A stretch of DNA of 38,560 nt, taken from the NCBI GenBank assembly GCA_029247025.1, contig JAQWLZ010000006.1, forward strand, positions 1 through 38,560, given 5' to 3'. The position numbers and the translations under genes are program-made. Shown here piece after piece: positions 1 through 8,852 of the stretch. Each line of letters opens with the position of its first letter. Position 1 is the first letter of the stretch. Below the pieces are notes generated by a model. The model was not told where the DNA came from. It ran no database searches and saw only the letters and a list, made by a program, of their open reading frames with translations. Origin of the DNA: Alphaproteobacteria bacterium. GTDB lineage: Bacteria; Pseudomonadota; Alphaproteobacteria; TMED109.

Positions 1-172
1 GAATATAAATCTTAAAGAGATTTCAGATTTAGATAAAAGAGAGTTGGTAATATTTATACCTATTATAATAGGCGTATTTTGGTTAGGTATTTATCCTGAA
101 AGCTTTTCTATAGAATTTAGAGAGTCGGTACTAAGCTTAATTAATGCTTTTAACAATAGAATTATTAATTAG
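1..172 (+). CDS. nuoM: NADH-quinone oxidoreductase subunit M, C-terminal fragment
   Basis: The window opens inside this gene. Codons read from base 2 to a TAG at 170-172 and give about 56 residues, ending in a hydrophobic helix followed by a short amphipathic tail. The segment LDKRELVIFIPIII and the following GIYPESF match the last transmembrane helix of NuoM, an antiporter-like membrane subunit of respiratory complex I. Its position immediately before nuoN, the usual end of the nuo operon, supports the call. The start and the catalytic lysines of the antiporter fold lie outside the window, so only the extreme C-terminus can be judged. Confidence 0.85.
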   Translation, partial: NINLKEISDLDKRELVIFIPIIIGVFWLGIYPESFSIEFRESVLSLINAFNNRIIN

Positions 173-190
173 TTATTTGTGGAGGAATAA

Positions 191-1651
191 TTGAATTCAA
201 TATCAAATATTTTAGATATAAGTATTGCTTTTCCAGAAATATTTCTTTCACTTTGGCTTCTTATTTTAATACCTTTAGGAGTTTACTCAGGTGGAAGTAA
301 ATTAAATAGACAATCATATTTTTCTATCTTTTCAATATTTGGACTTTTAGGAACATTATTAATATTATTAATGGGAGATCATAGAGCATCATTAGGTTTT
401 TATGATTTAGTTGTTACAGATAGATTAGTTGTTTATTTAAAATCTCTAATTTTATTTTCAGCTATTATAGTACTCATAATTTCTGAAAAATATAGAAGTA
501 TTGAAAACTTATATATATTTGAATACCCTTTATTAATTCTATTTTCTATTCTTGGTATGTTAGTTATGCTTTCATCTAATGACTTTATTACCCTCTACCT
601 AGGTTTAGAGTTGCAATCTCTATCATTATATGTCTTAGCCTCAGCTAAAAAAGACTCTTTAAAATCATCTGAGGCAGGTCTTAAATATTTTATACTTGGA
701 GCTTTAGCATCTGGTTTCTTTTTATTTGGTGTATCTTTATTATTTGGAATAACCGGAACAACTTCTTTTACATTACTTAGTTTTAATTATTTAAACCCTA
801 ATGAAATAAGTCTTTTATTAATATTCTCTGTCGTATTAATTATTTCTTCTATGGCATTTAAGTTATCTATTGCTCCATTTCATATGTGGACACCAGATGT
901 ATATGAAGGAGCTCCTACATCAATAACTGCCTTTTTTGCAATAGTTCCCAAAATAGCTGCTATTGGGGTTTTAATGAGAATTCTTTATATTGCTTTAGGT
1001 GATGTTCATACTATTTGGTTTCAATTAGTATTTGCTTTAGGATTATTATCTATATTTGTAGGAGCATTTGGTGCTCTTTTTCAAAAAAATATAAAAAGAT
1101 TAATGGCTTATAGTGCTATTAGTAATGTAGGATATATATTTTTAGCTTTAAGTTTGGGAAGCCAACTTGGATTAGAAGCATCTTTAATTTATATTACAGT
1201 ATATTCTATATCTGCAATAGGTGTTTTTATATTTATATTATCTATGGAAAAAGATAAAATAATGTTGGATAATATTTCCAGTTTTGCTGGATTATCAAAA
1301 TCTAATCCTTTTTATTCTGTATGTTTGGCAATTTTACTTTTATCAATGGCTGGTTTACCCCCATTAGCTGGCTTCATTGCTAAATTTTATGTTTTTAAAG
1401 CTGTAGTTGTTTCAGGTTATATTTGGGTGGCTGTTATTGGAATCATTGGGAGTGTAATTTCTGCATATTATTATTTAAATATAATTAAAGTTATGTATTT
1501 AGAGGAACTAGAAGAATCTTTTGTGATAGAATCTAAAGCTAGTATGAAAATTATATTATTTTTAAGTACACTATTTATTTTAACTTTTATAATTTTTGCA
1601 GATAGTTTTATAAATTTTATGACTTATATCAGTAGAGCAATTATTTTGTGA
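191..1651 (+). CDS. nuoN: NADH-quinone oxidoreductase subunit N
   Basis: NuoN is an antiporter-like proton-pumping membrane subunit of complex I. The 486-residue product is almost wholly hydrophobic, with about 14 predicted membrane helices, the normal NuoN size. Family segments are visible: LGLELQSLSLYVL near residue 136, with the conserved glutamate, then LSIAPFHMWTPDVYEGAP near 228, KRLMAYSAISNVGYI near 305 and LSMAGLPPLAGFIAKF near 387. The start is TTG at 191, supported by a perfect GGAGG at 181-185 five bases upstream. The gene lies 18 bases after nuoM, and its TGA overlaps the GTG start of birA by four bases, so the distal nuo genes and birA are probably translationally coupled. Confidence 0.97.
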   Translation: MNSISNILDISIAFPEIFLSLWLLILIPLGVYSGGSKLNRQSYFSIFSIFGLLGTLLILLMGDHRASLGFYDLVVTDRLVVYLKSLILFSAIIVLIISEKYRSIENLYIFEYPLLILFSILGMLVMLSSNDFITLYLGLELQSLSLYVLASAKKDSLKSSEAGLKYFILGALASGFFLFGVSLLFGITGTTSFTLLSFNYLNPNEISLLLIFSVVLIISSMAFKLSIAPFHMWTPDVYEGAPTSITAFFAIVPKIAAIGVLMRILYIALGDVHTIWFQLVFALGLLSIFVGAFGALFQKNIKRLMAYSAISNVGYIFLALSLGSQLGLEASLIYITVYSISAIGVFIFILSMEKDKIMLDNISSFAGLSKSNPFYSVCLAILLLSMAGLPPLAGFIAKFYVFKAVVVSGYIWVAVIGIIGSVISAYYYLNIIKVMYLEELEESFVIESKASMKIILFLSTLFILTFIIFADSFINFMTYISRAIIL

Positions 1652-2400
1652 GTGATATTTCGAAATTAAGTTCTGGATATGAAATACTAGAGTTTGAAGA
1701 GTTAGACTCTACTATGCTTACTTTAAAAGATTTAGCTTTATCTGATTGTAATATTAAAACTGTTGTTATAGCAAAAAGACAAAAAAAAGGGAGGGGTAGG
1801 CATGGAAGAGTTTGGGAATCTCCTGAGGGAAACTTATATTTTTCATTTTTAAGAGAAGCAGAAAAAAATTTAAATAATAATATGTTTGCACCTGTATTTA
1901 TAGTGGCTTTAAGTTTAGCTCATAGTATTATTGATGCTTCAGAAAAAAAAATAATACCAAAAATAAAATGGCCTAATGACATTTTAGTTAATAAATCTAA
2001 AATTGCGGGTATATTAATAGAGTACATAAATATAAAAAATAAGAAAGATCTACTTAATATTGGAATAGGTGTAAATATAATTTCTAATCCTAAAAAATCA
2101 ATTTATCCTGCTACAAATTTACAAAAAGAAAATGTTAATATTAGTCCAAAAATGTTATTAAATATTTTTTTAAATCAATTTGATAAAATAAATAAAATTT
2201 ATAAGGTTGATGGAATAGAGAAGATATTTGATATGTGGTATGATTTAGGTCATAAAATAGGAGAGTCAGTAAGTGTTAAAGTTAAAGATAAAAAAATAAT
2301 TGGAACCTTTAATGGATTAAGTAAAGAAGGGAGCTTATTAATTATTAATGAAAATGGTATAGAAGAAGTTATATTAGCAGGAGATGTTTTTATAATATGA
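1648..2400 (+). CDS. birA: Biotin--[acetyl-CoA-carboxylase] ligase, catalytic-only form
   Basis: The enzyme adenylates biotin and transfers it to the carrier lysine of biotin-dependent carboxylases. The 250 residues contain the biotinyl-AMP loop GRGRHGR (48-54), KWPNDI (107-112) and the lysine in KIAGIL (118-123), followed by the C-terminal SH3-like domain. It is about 70 residues shorter than E. coli BirA and starts directly with the catalytic fold, so the DNA-binding winged helix is absent. It is therefore a ligase without the repressor function, as is common in alphaproteobacteria. The GTG start at 1648 overlaps the nuoN stop (GTGA), and the gene ends in an ATGA overlap with coaX. Confidence 0.95.
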   Translation: MSDISKLSSGYEILEFEELDSTMLTLKDLALSDCNIKTVVIAKRQKKGRGRHGRVWESPEGNLYFSFLREAEKNLNNNMFAPVFIVALSLAHSIIDASEKKIIPKIKWPNDILVNKSKIAGILIEYINIKNKKDLLNIGIGVNIISNPKKSIYPATNLQKENVNISPKMLLNIFLNQFDKINKIYKVDGIEKIFDMWYDLGHKIGESVSVKVKDKKIIGTFNGLSKEGSLLIINENGIEEVILAGDVFII

Positions 2401-3191
2401 ATAAAAAAATATTTAATAAAACTATTATGGTAATAGATGTAGGTAATACTAATACAGTTTTTGCTTTAGTGAATAGTAATGGTATTTTTCATAAGTGGAG
2501 AATGTCTACTATTGTTCATAGAACAGCTGATGAGTATGAAACACATTTAAATGCTTTTATTAGTAAAATTAATAATTTAGATATATCTGAGGTAATTATT
2601 TCTTCAGTAGTGCCAGCAGTAAACCATGAATTAAAGTCATTTATTTCTAGGTTTTTTAATATATCACCTAAAATAATTGGGGATAACATTACTCCAAAGT
2701 TAACTGTTTCACTTGATCGGCCAGATGAAGTCGGAGCAGATAGATTAGTAAACAGCTTAGCTGCAAATAAAATTTATGGTAGTTCAATAATTGTTGTAGA
2801 TTTTGGTACAGCCACAACTTTTGATATAGTAGATGAAAATGGTTCATATATTGGAGGTATTATTTCTCCAGGAGTACATTTATCTATGGATGCTTTAGAT
2901 AAGGCTACTGCAAGATTGCCACGAATAGCTATCAGTAAACCAGATAGAGTAATAGGAAATAATACTATATCAGCTATGCAGTCTGGAATATTTTGGGGTT
3001 ATTTAGGTCTATTAGAAGGTGTAATAGACAGAATTAAAAATGAAAATGATAAAGTGATTAAAGTTGTAGCTACTGGTGGATTATCAAAATTATTTAAGCC
3101 TTATACACAAGTAATAGATTTTATAGATGAGGATCTTACATTAAAAGGTATTGCTTTGACCTGGGATTTTGAGTTGGATATATTTTCATAA
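2397..3191 (+). CDS. coaX: Type III pantothenate kinase
   Basis: CoaX phosphorylates pantothenate in the first step of coenzyme A synthesis. It belongs to the ASKHA kinase fold, is feedback-resistant and depends on a monovalent cation. The phosphate loop DVGNTNTVFAL lies at residues 14-24, the DRPDEVGADRL motif near 108-118, and VDFGTATTFD near 136-145. GGIISPG and the later ATGGLS complete the nucleotide site. The length of 264 residues is normal. ATG at 2397 overlaps the birA stop. An internal ATG at 2427 would give a protein starting right at the family core (MVIDVGNTN), so the first ten residues may not be real. TAATG overlap couples the gene to rnj. Confidence 0.95.
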   Translation: MNKKIFNKTIMVIDVGNTNTVFALVNSNGIFHKWRMSTIVHRTADEYETHLNAFISKINNLDISEVIISSVVPAVNHELKSFISRFFNISPKIIGDNITPKLTVSLDRPDEVGADRLVNSLAANKIYGSSIIVVDFGTATTFDIVDENGSYIGGIISPGVHLSMDALDKATARLPRIAISKPDRVIGNNTISAMQSGIFWGYLGLLEGVIDRIKNENDKVIKVVATGGLSKLFKPYTQVIDFIDEDLTLKGIALTWDFELDIFS

Positions 3192-4861
3192 TGAATTTAC
3201 CTCGACCTAAGAATGATGAATTAATGTTTTTACCTTTAGGAGGGTCTGGCGAAATTGGTATGAATTTCAACTTATATGGTCATGCTGGTAAATGGTTAAT
3301 AGTTGATTGTGGTGTAACTTTTGGAGATCCATTATATGGCTCAGTAGATGTTGCTATGCCGGATATTATTTCTATAGAAGAACATGCCAACAGTATTTCA
3401 GGTCTTTTATTGACTCATGCACATGAAGATCATATAGGCGCTGTTCATCATTTATGGCCTTATTTAAGATGTCCTATTTATGCCACTGATTTTGCAGCGG
3501 AAGTTCTGATAAGAAAACTTAAGGATGTTGGCTTAGAAAAAGAGGTAGAAATTAATATAATAAAAATTGACTCTAAAATTAAAATCGGACCATTTGATAT
3601 TGAAATTATAAGTATGTCACATTCTATAATAGAACCTTCTTCGGCCTTGATATCAACAAAAGCAGGAACTGTATTTCATACTGGAGATTGGAAAATAGAT
3701 TATAATCCTCAATTAGGTGAAGGTATAGATCATAAGAGATTAAAAAAATTATCAAATGAAAATATTTTAGCAATGGTTTGTGATTCTACTAATGTATTAG
3801 TTGAGGGGACTTCAGGTTCAGAAGAAGATGTAATAAAGCCTCTGACAAATATTATTAAAGAAAGTAAAGGAAGAGTTTTTGTTTCAACATTTGCTTCTAA
3901 TGTTACTAGATTAAATACATTAGCAAAAATTGGATTATCATTAGGAAGAAAAGTTGCTTTAGTAGGGCAGTCTATGTGGAGGATGACAGAAATTGCAAAA
4001 GCTTGTGGATATTTATCCAATCTTCCTTCATTTGTTTCAGAGAGAGATATAAAAAATTTTGATAAAGATAAAATTTTAATTATTTGTACAGGTTCTCAAG
4101 GTGAGCCTAGAGGAGCATTAAATAGAATAGCTCATGGTACACATAGAGATGTAACAATTAGTAATGAAGATACAGTAATATTTTCATCTAGAGTTATTCC
4201 TGGAAATGAAGTAAGTATTTCAGAAATGCAAAATAGATTGTCTGAACTTGGAGCTAACATTATTGAATCTACGAATGATTGCTTAATTCATGTTAGCGGT
4301 CATCCAGCAAAAGAAGAATTGGCTCAAATGTATTCTTGGGTCAAACCTAAAACGTTAATAGCTGTACATGGTGAAACTAGACATATTAATGCTCATGTCA
4401 AGTATGCTCTAGGTCAGCAGATTAGTAATGCTATACCAGGAAGAAATGGATCACTTATTCAATTAGCGCCTGGAGAGCCAAGATTTATTGGAGAATTAGA
4501 GCATGGAAGATTAATTGTGGATGGAAATGATTTAATAACTAGAAATTCGGAAGTAATTAAACAAAGACATAAAATGATGTATAATGGCTCTGTACATGCA
4601 GTCTTATTAGTAGATAATGATTATAATTTACTTTCTGATCCAAGTGTAATGGCGGCTGGTTTAGCTGAAATAATTGAAGACGATAATCCCGAAAATTTCA
4701 TTAAAAATTTTATTAAAGATGATATAAAATCATATTATAAGTCTAAGAAGCTTGATAAAAATTATATTGAAGATAGCATGACGCTGGCTCTAAAAAGAAT
4801 TATTAAAGTCAAATATATGAAAAGGCCATTATTAAAGTTAGAAATTAATATTTTAAATTAA
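3191..4861 (+). CDS. rnj: Ribonuclease J
   Basis: RNase J is a metallo-beta-lactamase/beta-CASP nuclease with 5'-3' exonuclease and endonuclease activity in mRNA decay and rRNA maturation. The product is 556 residues, the expected size. The zinc motif THAHEDH lies near residues 75-81, a downstream metal ligand segment HTGDWKIDYNP near 158, and beta-CASP motifs CTGSQGEPRGAL near 300 and HVSGHPAKEEL near 368, with HGE in IAVHGETRH. A C-terminal domain follows. The ATG overlaps the coaX stop (TAATG). The coaX-rnj-mce order is typical of alphaproteobacteria. Whether RNase E is also present cannot be seen here. Confidence 0.95.
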   Translation: MNLPRPKNDELMFLPLGGSGEIGMNFNLYGHAGKWLIVDCGVTFGDPLYGSVDVAMPDIISIEEHANSISGLLLTHAHEDHIGAVHHLWPYLRCPIYATDFAAEVLIRKLKDVGLEKEVEINIIKIDSKIKIGPFDIEIISMSHSIIEPSSALISTKAGTVFHTGDWKIDYNPQLGEGIDHKRLKKLSNENILAMVCDSTNVLVEGTSGSEEDVIKPLTNIIKESKGRVFVSTFASNVTRLNTLAKIGLSLGRKVALVGQSMWRMTEIAKACGYLSNLPSFVSERDIKNFDKDKILIICTGSQGEPRGALNRIAHGTHRDVTISNEDTVIFSSRVIPGNEVSISEMQNRLSELGANIIESTNDCLIHVSGHPAKEELAQMYSWVKPKTLIAVHGETRHINAHVKYALGQQISNAIPGRNGSLIQLAPGEPRFIGELEHGRLIVDGNDLITRNSEVIKQRHKMMYNGSVHAVLLVDNDYNLLSDPSVMAAGLAEIIEDDNPENFIKNFIKDDIKSYYKSKKLDKNYIEDSMTLALKRIIKVKYMKRPLLKLEINILN

Positions 4862-4872
4862 GTAGGTGAAAG

Positions 4873-5277
4873 ATGATAGGTAAATTAAATCATGTTGCAA
4901 TAGTAGTTCCTTCAGTTTCTGATGCATCTAATCAATATAAAAATATTTTAGGGGCTAAAGTATCTAAACCTATAGATTTACCAGATCATGGCGTCAAAAC
5001 TGTATTTATTGAACTAGATAACACAAAGATTGAATTATTAGAACCAATTGGTGATAATTCTCCTATAGAAAAATTCCTAAAGAAAAACCCATCCGGTGGC
5101 ATGCATCATATTTGTTATGAAGTTCAGGATATTAAGGAAGCGTGTTCCAAAATGAAAGAGGTGGGTGCAACGATATTAGGCTCTGGTAAACCTTCTATAG
5201 GTGCTCATGGCAAACCTGTAATATTTGTTCATCCTAAAATTTTTAATGGAACTCTAATTGAATTGGAAGAAGTATAG
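4873..5277 (+). CDS. mce: Methylmalonyl-CoA epimerase
   Basis: This enzyme interconverts (R)- and (S)-methylmalonyl-CoA between propionyl-CoA carboxylase and methylmalonyl-CoA mutase. The protein is a 134-residue VOC-fold (glyoxalase superfamily) member with two beta-alpha-beta-beta-beta modules. H7 in LNHVAIVV, H78-H79 in GMHHICYEV and E130 in GTLIELEE sit where the family's metal ligands lie, and the HHICYEV segment is diagnostic of epimerases over glyoxalase I. The ATG is preceded by AGGTGAA. The stop TAG is immediately followed by the ATG of the next gene. A second, different VOC protein (gloA) lies at 26722. Confidence 0.92.
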   Translation: MIGKLNHVAIVVPSVSDASNQYKNILGAKVSKPIDLPDHGVKTVFIELDNTKIELLEPIGDNSPIEKFLKKNPSGGMHHICYEVQDIKEACSKMKEVGATILGSGKPSIGAHGKPVIFVHPKIFNGTLIELEEV

Positions 5278-5508
5278 ATGTCTTTATTTGAATATTTTAT
5301 AATTTATATTGTTATTTGGTGGATATTGTTTTTTATTTCATTACCAATGGGTGTCAAAAAGTCTAAAAATATTGCACCAGGTCATGATTCTGGAGCTCCA
5401 GAAAAAACTTATCTATGGAAAAAATTTATTATTGTAAGCATTATAACTCTAATATTTACTTATTTATCAGTTTTAATAATAGATAGTAATTTAATTACTA
5501 TTACTTAA
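5278..5508 (+). CDS. DUF1467 family small membrane protein
   Basis: This 76-residue protein has two predicted membrane helices, at about residues 5-24 and 49-70. They flank a short polar loop containing LPMGVKK and GHDSGAPEK. The pattern VIWWILFFISLPMGV resembles the DUF1467 family, found mostly in alphaproteobacteria beside mce and proS, exactly as here. Its function is unknown. The start codon directly abuts the mce stop, so the two are likely translationally coupled. There is no signal peptidase site, suggesting an inner-membrane hairpin protein. Confidence 0.8.
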   Translation: MSLFEYFIIYIVIWWILFFISLPMGVKKSKNIAPGHDSGAPEKTYLWKKFIIVSIITLIFTYLSVLIIDSNLITIT

Positions 5509-5541
5509 TTTTGTCGCATTAAAAATTTATAAGGATTTATC

Positions 5542-6864
5542 ATGAAAAGGAGCCAGCTATTTCTTCCAACTTTAAAAGAAAATCCTTCTGAGGCATCTAT
5601 AATATCGCATAGACTAATGCTAAGGTCTGGGATGATTAGGCAATCATCTTCTGGAATATATTCTTGGCTCCCATTAGGATATAAAGTTCTTAAAAATATA
5701 GAAAATATTATTAGATCTGAGCAAAATTTAATTTCACAAGAATTACTTATGCCCACGATACAAGACTCTGAAATATGGAAAAAATCAGGCAGGTTTAATG
5801 ATTATGGAAAAGAAATGCTTAAATTTAAAGATAGGCACGAACACGAATTACTTTATGGCCCAACTAATGAAGAATTGATTACGGATATTTTTTCTAAAAA
5901 TGTTGTGAGTTATAAAAGTTTACCAATGTGTCTATACCATATTCAATGGAAATTTAGAGATGAAATAAGACCTAGGTTTGGTGTAATGCGTGGAAGAGAA
6001 TTTTTAATGAAGGATGCTTATTCATTTGATGAAAATAAAGAAGATGCAATTAAATGTTATAATAGAATGTTTTTAAGTTATTTAAGAATATTTAAAAAAA
6101 TGGATCTTAAAGCAATTCCTGTAGCAGCTGACACAGGCCCTATTGGTGGAGATTTAAGTCATGAATTTATAATTTTGGCTGATACAGGTGAATCTGATAT
6201 ATACCTAGATAAAAATATATTAGGGGAAAATATACCTAATATTAAATATGACGAGCCTCTAGCCATTTCAGATTTAGTAGATAAACTAACTTCTTATTAT
6301 ACAGCAGCTGATGACAAGCATAATGAAGATATATACATAAAATCTGTAAAAGAAAATGACAGACTTAAAACTAGAGGAATTGAGGTAGGTCATTTATTTT
6401 ACTTTGGAAATAAATATTCTAAACCATTAGAAGCAAATATTACAAATACTGATGGTCAAAATATTCCTGTAGAAATGGGCTCTTACGGGATAGGTGTATC
6501 AAGATTAGTAGGTGCAATAATTGATGCGCATAATGATGATAAGGGAATTTATTGGCCAGAGAGTGTTGCTCCATATATGTTTGGTATAGTTAATTTAAGG
6601 CAGGATGATAATGCATGTAGAGAATTGTCTGATAGTATATATAATAATTTGAGAAAAAGTAATATTGAGGTTTTATATGACGATAGAAATGAAGGTGCTG
6701 GGATCAAGCTTGCAGAAATGGACCTTATTGGAATACCTTGGCAGATTCGAATAGGGCCTAGAGGAGTAAAAAATGGTTATTTTGAATTAATGAATAGAGA
6801 AACTGGTAAAACCGTTGAAGTTGACGTTAATGAAGCTAATAATATTGCTAAGAATAAATTTTAG
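5542..6864 (+). CDS. proS: Prolyl-tRNA synthetase (short alphaproteobacterial type)
   Basis: ProRS is a class II synthetase that charges tRNA-Pro. The product has 440 residues. The class II core is seen in RMLRSGMIRQSSSGIYSWLP (motif 1), the LYGPTNEELI segment, and the motif 2 region WKFRDEIRPRFGVMRGREF. Motif 3 is GSYGIGVSRL. An anticodon-binding domain forms the C-terminus (VLYDDRNEGAGIKLAEMD). The large cis-editing insertion between motifs 2 and 3 that gives E. coli ProRS about 570 residues is missing, as is usual in alphaproteobacteria. Mischarged Ala-tRNA-Pro would need a separate editing protein, not in this window. AAGGATTT ahead of ATG 5542 serves as the ribosome-binding site. Confidence 0.97.
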   Translation: MKRSQLFLPTLKENPSEASIISHRLMLRSGMIRQSSSGIYSWLPLGYKVLKNIENIIRSEQNLISQELLMPTIQDSEIWKKSGRFNDYGKEMLKFKDRHEHELLYGPTNEELITDIFSKNVVSYKSLPMCLYHIQWKFRDEIRPRFGVMRGREFLMKDAYSFDENKEDAIKCYNRMFLSYLRIFKKMDLKAIPVAADTGPIGGDLSHEFIILADTGESDIYLDKNILGENIPNIKYDEPLAISDLVDKLTSYYTAADDKHNEDIYIKSVKENDRLKTRGIEVGHLFYFGNKYSKPLEANITNTDGQNIPVEMGSYGIGVSRLVGAIIDAHNDDKGIYWPESVAPYMFGIVNLRQDDNACRELSDSIYNNLRKSNIEVLYDDRNEGAGIKLAEMDLIGIPWQIRIGPRGVKNGYFELMNRETGKTVEVDVNEANNIAKNKF

Positions 6865-6873
6865 GATAATGAT

Positions 6874-8133
6874 TTGATAACTTCTTATGAGTTATGGATA
6901 GCCTACAGATATCTTAAAGCAAGAAGACAAGATGGATTTATCTCTATAGTAAGTTGGTTTTCCTTAATAGGAATATCCTTAGGTGTCGCAACACTTATAA
7001 TAGTGATGTCAGTTATGAACGGTTTTCGTGATGAATTATTAACTAGAATTATAGGAATGAATGGTCATGCCGCATTATATATAAATGAGAATGCTAAAGT
7101 ACTTAATTCAAATAATATAGAGCCAATATTGATGGATTTTGAAGAGATTACTGATGTTATTCCAATAGTAGAATCTTCTGTAATGATTTCTTATAAAAAT
7201 AGGTCTAAAGGTATAGTTGCAAGGGGTATTTATATTAATGATTTTAAAGATAATAAATTATTAATAAATAATACTTCTAGTAATACTATGGAAAATTTTA
7301 TAAAAGACGATAGTGTAATAATAGGTAGTAAATTATTCCAATATTTTAATCTTTCAGTTGGTGAGAATATTACTCTTATTTCTCCTACAGGTTTAAATAC
7401 TCCTTTTGGAAGTGCTCCTTTAGCAAAAAATTTTATTGTTGCAGGAACTTTTGACTTAGGCATGTATGAATATGATTCCTCATTATTATTTATAAAAATT
7501 AATAATTTAAGGGATTTCATGGGATATGAAAGTGATTATCTTGATAATATTGAAATATTTTATAATAATCCTGAAGATTCTTATATAAACTCTTATAATT
7601 TAAGAAAAAAATTAGATAATATTGAACATGGTAATACCATTGTACCTTGGACAAGTAGGCATGCACAATTATTTTCTGCTTTAGAAGTTGAAAGAAATGT
7701 TATGTTTATAATATTAACATTAATTATAATTGTTGCTGCATTTAACATTATCTCCTCAATGATTATGTTGGTAAGAGATAAAGAAAATAGTATTTCTATA
7801 TTAAGAACAATTGGTGTTTCAGAAAAATCTATACTTAAAATATTTATTATAATAGGCTCTTCTATTGGTTTTATAGGAACAGCTGTAGGACTATTTATAG
7901 GTATGCTATTTTCTATAAATATAGATAAAATTCAGAAATTACTTGAAGATATGACTGGTAGTAATCTATTTTCTGCTGAGATTTATTTTTTATCTAAACT
8001 TCCTTCTAAGATTATTATTTCTGAAGTTATTGTTGTTGTTTTTATCGCTTTTGTTTTATCTTTATCTGCTACTATTTATCCAGCCTGGCGGGCCTCAAAA
8101 ATTGATCCTATAAAGGTATTAAGACATGCCTAA
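6874..8133 (+). CDS. lolC: Lipoprotein-releasing ABC transporter permease LolC/LolE type
   Basis: This is the inner-membrane permease that extracts outer-membrane lipoproteins. The 419 residues hold an N-terminal helix (about 22-46) preceded by YELWIAYRYLKARRQDGFIS, a motif typical of LolC/E. A large periplasmic MacB-like domain follows (about 50-270), then three C-terminal helices in the FtsX fold (about 275-300, 320-345, 380-405), ending in YPAWRASKIDPIKVLRHA. The start is TTG at 6874, with AGGA at 6863-6866 upstream. Only one permease gene precedes lolD, so the transporter is likely a homodimer rather than a LolC-LolE pair. Its 3' end overlaps lolD by eight bases. Confidence 0.93.
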   Translation: MITSYELWIAYRYLKARRQDGFISIVSWFSLIGISLGVATLIIVMSVMNGFRDELLTRIIGMNGHAALYINENAKVLNSNNIEPILMDFEEITDVIPIVESSVMISYKNRSKGIVARGIYINDFKDNKLLINNTSSNTMENFIKDDSVIIGSKLFQYFNLSVGENITLISPTGLNTPFGSAPLAKNFIVAGTFDLGMYEYDSSLLFIKINNLRDFMGYESDYLDNIEIFYNNPEDSYINSYNLRKKLDNIEHGNTIVPWTSRHAQLFSALEVERNVMFIILTLIIIVAAFNIISSMIMLVRDKENSISILRTIGVSEKSILKIFIIIGSSIGFIGTAVGLFIGMLFSINIDKIQKLLEDMTGSNLFSAEIYFLSKLPSKIIISEVIVVVFIAFVLSLSATIYPAWRASKIDPIKVLRHA

Positions 8134-8809
8134 TATAAATAAATACATATTAAACTTTCAAAAAGTTTCCCATAAATTTAAACAAGGTAAAAGTATAATT
8201 AATGTTTTAAATTCAGTAAATTTTAAACTAAAAAGTAATTGCATTGTTGCTTTAGTAGGGTCATCTGGATCGGGGAAATCTACTTTTTTACATTTAGCAG
8301 GGTTGTTAGAATCTCCAAATAAAGGTAAAATATACATAAACAATAAAATAGTAAGTAAGCTTGATAATTCTGCAAGGACAAAACTTAGAAGAAATTCTCT
8401 AGGTTTTGTATACCAAAAAATTTATTTACTACCTGAATTTACAGCTTTAGAAAATGTAATGGTCCCTCAGTTAATAATTGGGATTGATAAAATGCAAGCT
8501 ATTAATGAAGCAAAAAATATTTTATCATCTATGGGACTAAAAAATAGACTCAACCATAGACCTTCTTCTTTATCTGGAGGAGAGCAGCAAAGAGTTGCAA
8601 TTGCAAGAGCTATAATTAATAAACCTAGCCTCATATTAGCTGATGAGCCTACTGGTAATTTAGATAGTGCCTCCTCTAATTTAATATCTAAAATATTATT
8701 ACAAAGTATAAGAGAAACAAAGGCATCTGCTATTATTGCTACGCATAGTTTAGAATTAGCAAAAAAATGTGATTTAATTTATAAGATAGATAATGGTGAA
8801 ATATTTTAA
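8126..8809 (+). CDS. lolD: Lipoprotein-releasing ABC transporter ATPase LolD
   Basis: LolD powers lipoprotein release by the LolC/E permease. The 227-residue ATPase has Walker A GSSGSGKST near residue 45 and Q-loop VYQKIYLLPEFTALENV near 95. The signature LSGGEQQRVAIARA lies near 150, Walker B LILADEPTGNLD near 171, and the switch histidine in IIATHS near 209. The phrase LLPEFTALENV is typical of the LolD/MacB subgroup. The ATG lies inside the last codons of lolC, so translation is coupled. The next gene, dnaE, starts 43 bases after the stop. Confidence 0.95.
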   Translation: MPNINKYILNFQKVSHKFKQGKSIINVLNSVNFKLKSNCIVALVGSSGSGKSTFLHLAGLLESPNKGKIYINNKIVSKLDNSARTKLRRNSLGFVYQKIYLLPEFTALENVMVPQLIIGIDKMQAINEAKNILSSMGLKNRLNHRPSSLSGGEQQRVAIARAIINKPSLILADEPTGNLDSASSNLISKILLQSIRETKASAIIATHSLELAKKCDLIYKIDNGEIF

Positions 8810-8852
8810 ATTATAATTTCATATAATATTTTTTTAAGTATATTGTTTATCT

